DNA from: an uncultured Sphingomonadaceae bacterium
GTDB lineage: Bacteria; Pseudomonadota; Alphaproteobacteria; Sphingomonadales; Sphingomonadaceae
Length of the DNA: 5,634 bases
Assembly: GCA_937920575.1 (NCBI GenBank)
Contig: CAKZSF010000282.1
Coordinates: 1-5,634, forward strand
Direction: 5' to 3'
Below, piece after piece: positions 4,338 through 5,634 of the stretch (positions are counted from its first letter, which is position 1; every line of letters starts with the position of its first letter). The notes beneath the pieces are model-generated. The model did not search any database. It saw only the letters and a list, made by a program, of their open reading frames with translations, and was not told the origin of the DNA. The position numbers and the translations under genes are program-made.

Positions 4338-5634
4338 TGGATATGATGGTTCAAAAACCGCGCCGCCTTGCAAAGGCTTGGATTTGGATGCGCGATGGTC
4401 TGCCCTCGGTGGGCCGTTACGGCCGCTACGCTAAGGCCGTGTTGCCACCTCTCGCGGCAATCTGGTTGCTCGCTGGTGCAGTCGTCACGCTTTCGCCTGA
4501 TCGCTTTGACAGCGAAATGACACTGATCCTGCCAGGCAGCGGCGTTGGCGGCTCGCTCAACTTGGAGTCCATCGGGCAAGCAAGCGCGATGACCAATTCT
4601 GCATTCTCTGGCACGAATTTGAGCCCGACCGAAAACTACAAACGCCTGCTGATGTCCGATTTGATTGTGGCAGAGGCAGCAAAAGCACTGGGCGAAGATC
4701 CGTCGAGTTTTCCGCAACCAACAATCAAACTGACTGATCAGACCAATCTGATCGCAGTGAAAATGCCGGGGGCCACTCCGGAGCAAGCACGCGAACGCAC
4801 AACCGCGATTCGTGCCGCTTTCATGAATGCATTGGAAGATTTGCGGGCCGATGAAGCCTCCACTCGGGAAGATGCCGACAAGGAACGTATTGCGGAACTC
4901 GACACCAAAGTTGCCGAGGCTCAGCGCAAACTGCTAGAGTTTCAGGGCCGCACCGGTTTGGTATCGCTTGACCAGTACAAGAACCGTATCGCGACCTTGG
5001 ACGAACTGAAGGATCGCGAACGTATGGCGCGCGTCGCCAACCGTCAGACCAGCGCTGCCAGAAGCAGGTTGGCGAGCACGCTAGGCGTCTCCCCAACCAC
5101 CGCAAACCGCGCCTTACGGCTCCAAGCTGATCCGGTGTTCACCAAGGCGCTGGATCGCTATGCCGAGCTTTCAACTGAGAGCGCTGAACAAGGTGCAACG
5201 CTTGGCCCGGCGCATGGCCGGATGGAAGAGCTGAACGCTGAGAAATCCGAAGTCCTTGGCGAATTGGCCAGACGCGGAAAATCCTTGGCCGGTTTGAACC
5301 GTCAGACCGTGTTGAAATTTGCTGACCTTGCGGTTTCAGGAAACCGGGCCGCTTTGTTCGAAACGCTGATGACCCGCGACAGCGACAGCAGCGGATCGAA
5401 TGCAGCCTTGGCCGAAATCCGCCGTCAAATTGGTCAGGAAAGCGCCAAAAGCGGCAAGATGGTTGCGCAAGCGGCAGAACTGGCTGAGCTCACGCGTGAA
5501 CTGCGCGTTGCCGAAGCGGTTTTCAGCTCCGCTCTCGCGCGTCTCGACACGAACAAATCGGATCCCTTTGCATCCTATCCGCTCGTGCAAACGCTTGAGG
5601 TGCCTTCGCTGCCGCGAAGCAAAGCTGCACCGCA
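4337..5634 (+). CDS. Wzz/Wzc/GumC-like polysaccharide chain-length protein, C-terminal part beyond the window
   Basis: An open frame of 432 codons runs off the right edge without a stop. It belongs to the polysaccharide co-polymerase (Wzz/Wzc) type of inner-membrane proteins that work with Wza-like exporters. After a basic N-terminus there is one membrane helix (about 35-53, AVLPPLAAIWLLAGAVVTL), then a Wzz-like start of the periplasmic domain (SPDRFDSEMTLILPG). Long charged helical stretches likely to form coiled coils follow (about 165-235 and 355-405). The visible end (P415, P423, P426, P432; EVPSLPRSKAAP) is the proline-rich motif that precedes the second membrane helix in this family. 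Whether a Wzc-type tyrosine kinase domain follows cannot be seen. Start: ATG 4337 shares its A with the upstream TAA stop and has AGG (4324-4326) 10 bases upstream; ATG 4343 and 4346 are possible but further from that site. Residues 70-100 are Gly/Ser/Asn-rich, probably a loop. Confidence 0.88.
   Translation, partial: MDMMVQKPRRLAKAWIWMRDGLPSVGRYGRYAKAVLPPLAAIWLLAGAVVTLSPDRFDSEMTLILPGSGVGGSLNLESIGQASAMTNSAFSGTNLSPTENYKRLLMSDLIVAEAAKALGEDPSSFPQPTIKLTDQTNLIAVKMPGATPEQARERTTAIRAAFMNALEDLRADEASTREDADKERIAELDTKVAEAQRKLLEFQGRTGLVSLDQYKNRIATLDELKDRERMARVANRQTSAARSRLASTLGVSPTTANRALRLQADPVFTKALDRYAELSTESAEQGATLGPAHGRMEELNAEKSEVLGELARRGKSLAGLNRQTVLKFADLAVSGNRAALFETLMTRDSDSSGSNAALAEIRRQIGQESAKSGKMVAQAAELAELTRELRVAEAVFSSALARLDTNKSDPFASYPLVQTLEVPSLPRSKAAP

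Noticed and set aside
3723..4373. Minus-strand open frame of 216 codons opposite the export lipoprotein
   Set aside because: Antisense to a clear OPX gene, no start signal, no recognisable motif.
4608..4625. CTGGCACG followed by TTTGAG, resembling a sigma-54 promoter inside the chain-length gene
   Set aside because: The -12 half is off by one in spacing and lacks GC; likely chance within coding sequence.
4334..4786. Minus-strand open frame of 150 codons opposite the chain-length gene
   Set aside because: Overlaps a well-supported coding frame with a membrane helix and the family layout; no independent support.

Overview
The window looks like chromosomal DNA from an alphaproteobacterium. GC-rich codon use, compact spacing and the flavour of the proteins suggest a sphingomonad/Erythrobacter-type marine bacterium, but that placement is inference and no marker gene is present. 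It contains five protein genes, two of them cut by the window edges, and no RNA gene, mobile element or CRISPR array.

Layout: the left 2.84 kb is read leftward. From right to left it holds an H-NOX (heme NO-binding) sensor gene (2304-2837), a sigma-54-dependent NtrC/LuxO-type response regulator gene starting 10 bases after it (890-2293), a 118-base gap, and the first 257 codons of a secreted amidase (1-771). The right 2.5 kb is read rightward. It holds a Wza-like outer-membrane polysaccharide export lipoprotein (3099-4337) and, overlapping it by one base, the first 432 codons of a Wzz/Wzc/GumC-like chain-length protein (4337 to the right edge).

The divergent 261-base intergenic region (2838-3098) is the most informative part. 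Each side carries a sigma-54 (-24/-12) promoter match pointing outward: 2871-2887 toward the H-NOX operon and 3045-3061 toward the export operon. Between them are two near-identical copies of a 13-base dyad (TCGCA-TTW-TGCAA), one base away from the consensus I recall for Vibrio LuxO, TTGCAW3TGCAA. The copies are 43 bases apart and placed symmetrically, each about 60 bases from the nearer promoter. Weaker copies and a perfect 14-base palindrome also lie here.

Working model (inference): NO binds H-NOX, which controls an unlinked histidine kinase. That kinase phosphorylates the LuxO-like regulator, which binds the central sites and activates sigma-54 RNA polymerase both at its own operon and at the exopolysaccharide operon. 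This would be a self-contained NO-to-exopolysaccharide switch. It resembles the Vibrio harveyi H-NOX/HqsK/LuxU/LuxO route, but with sensor and regulator in one operon and a polysaccharide export operon as the adjacent target. The kinase is not in the window.
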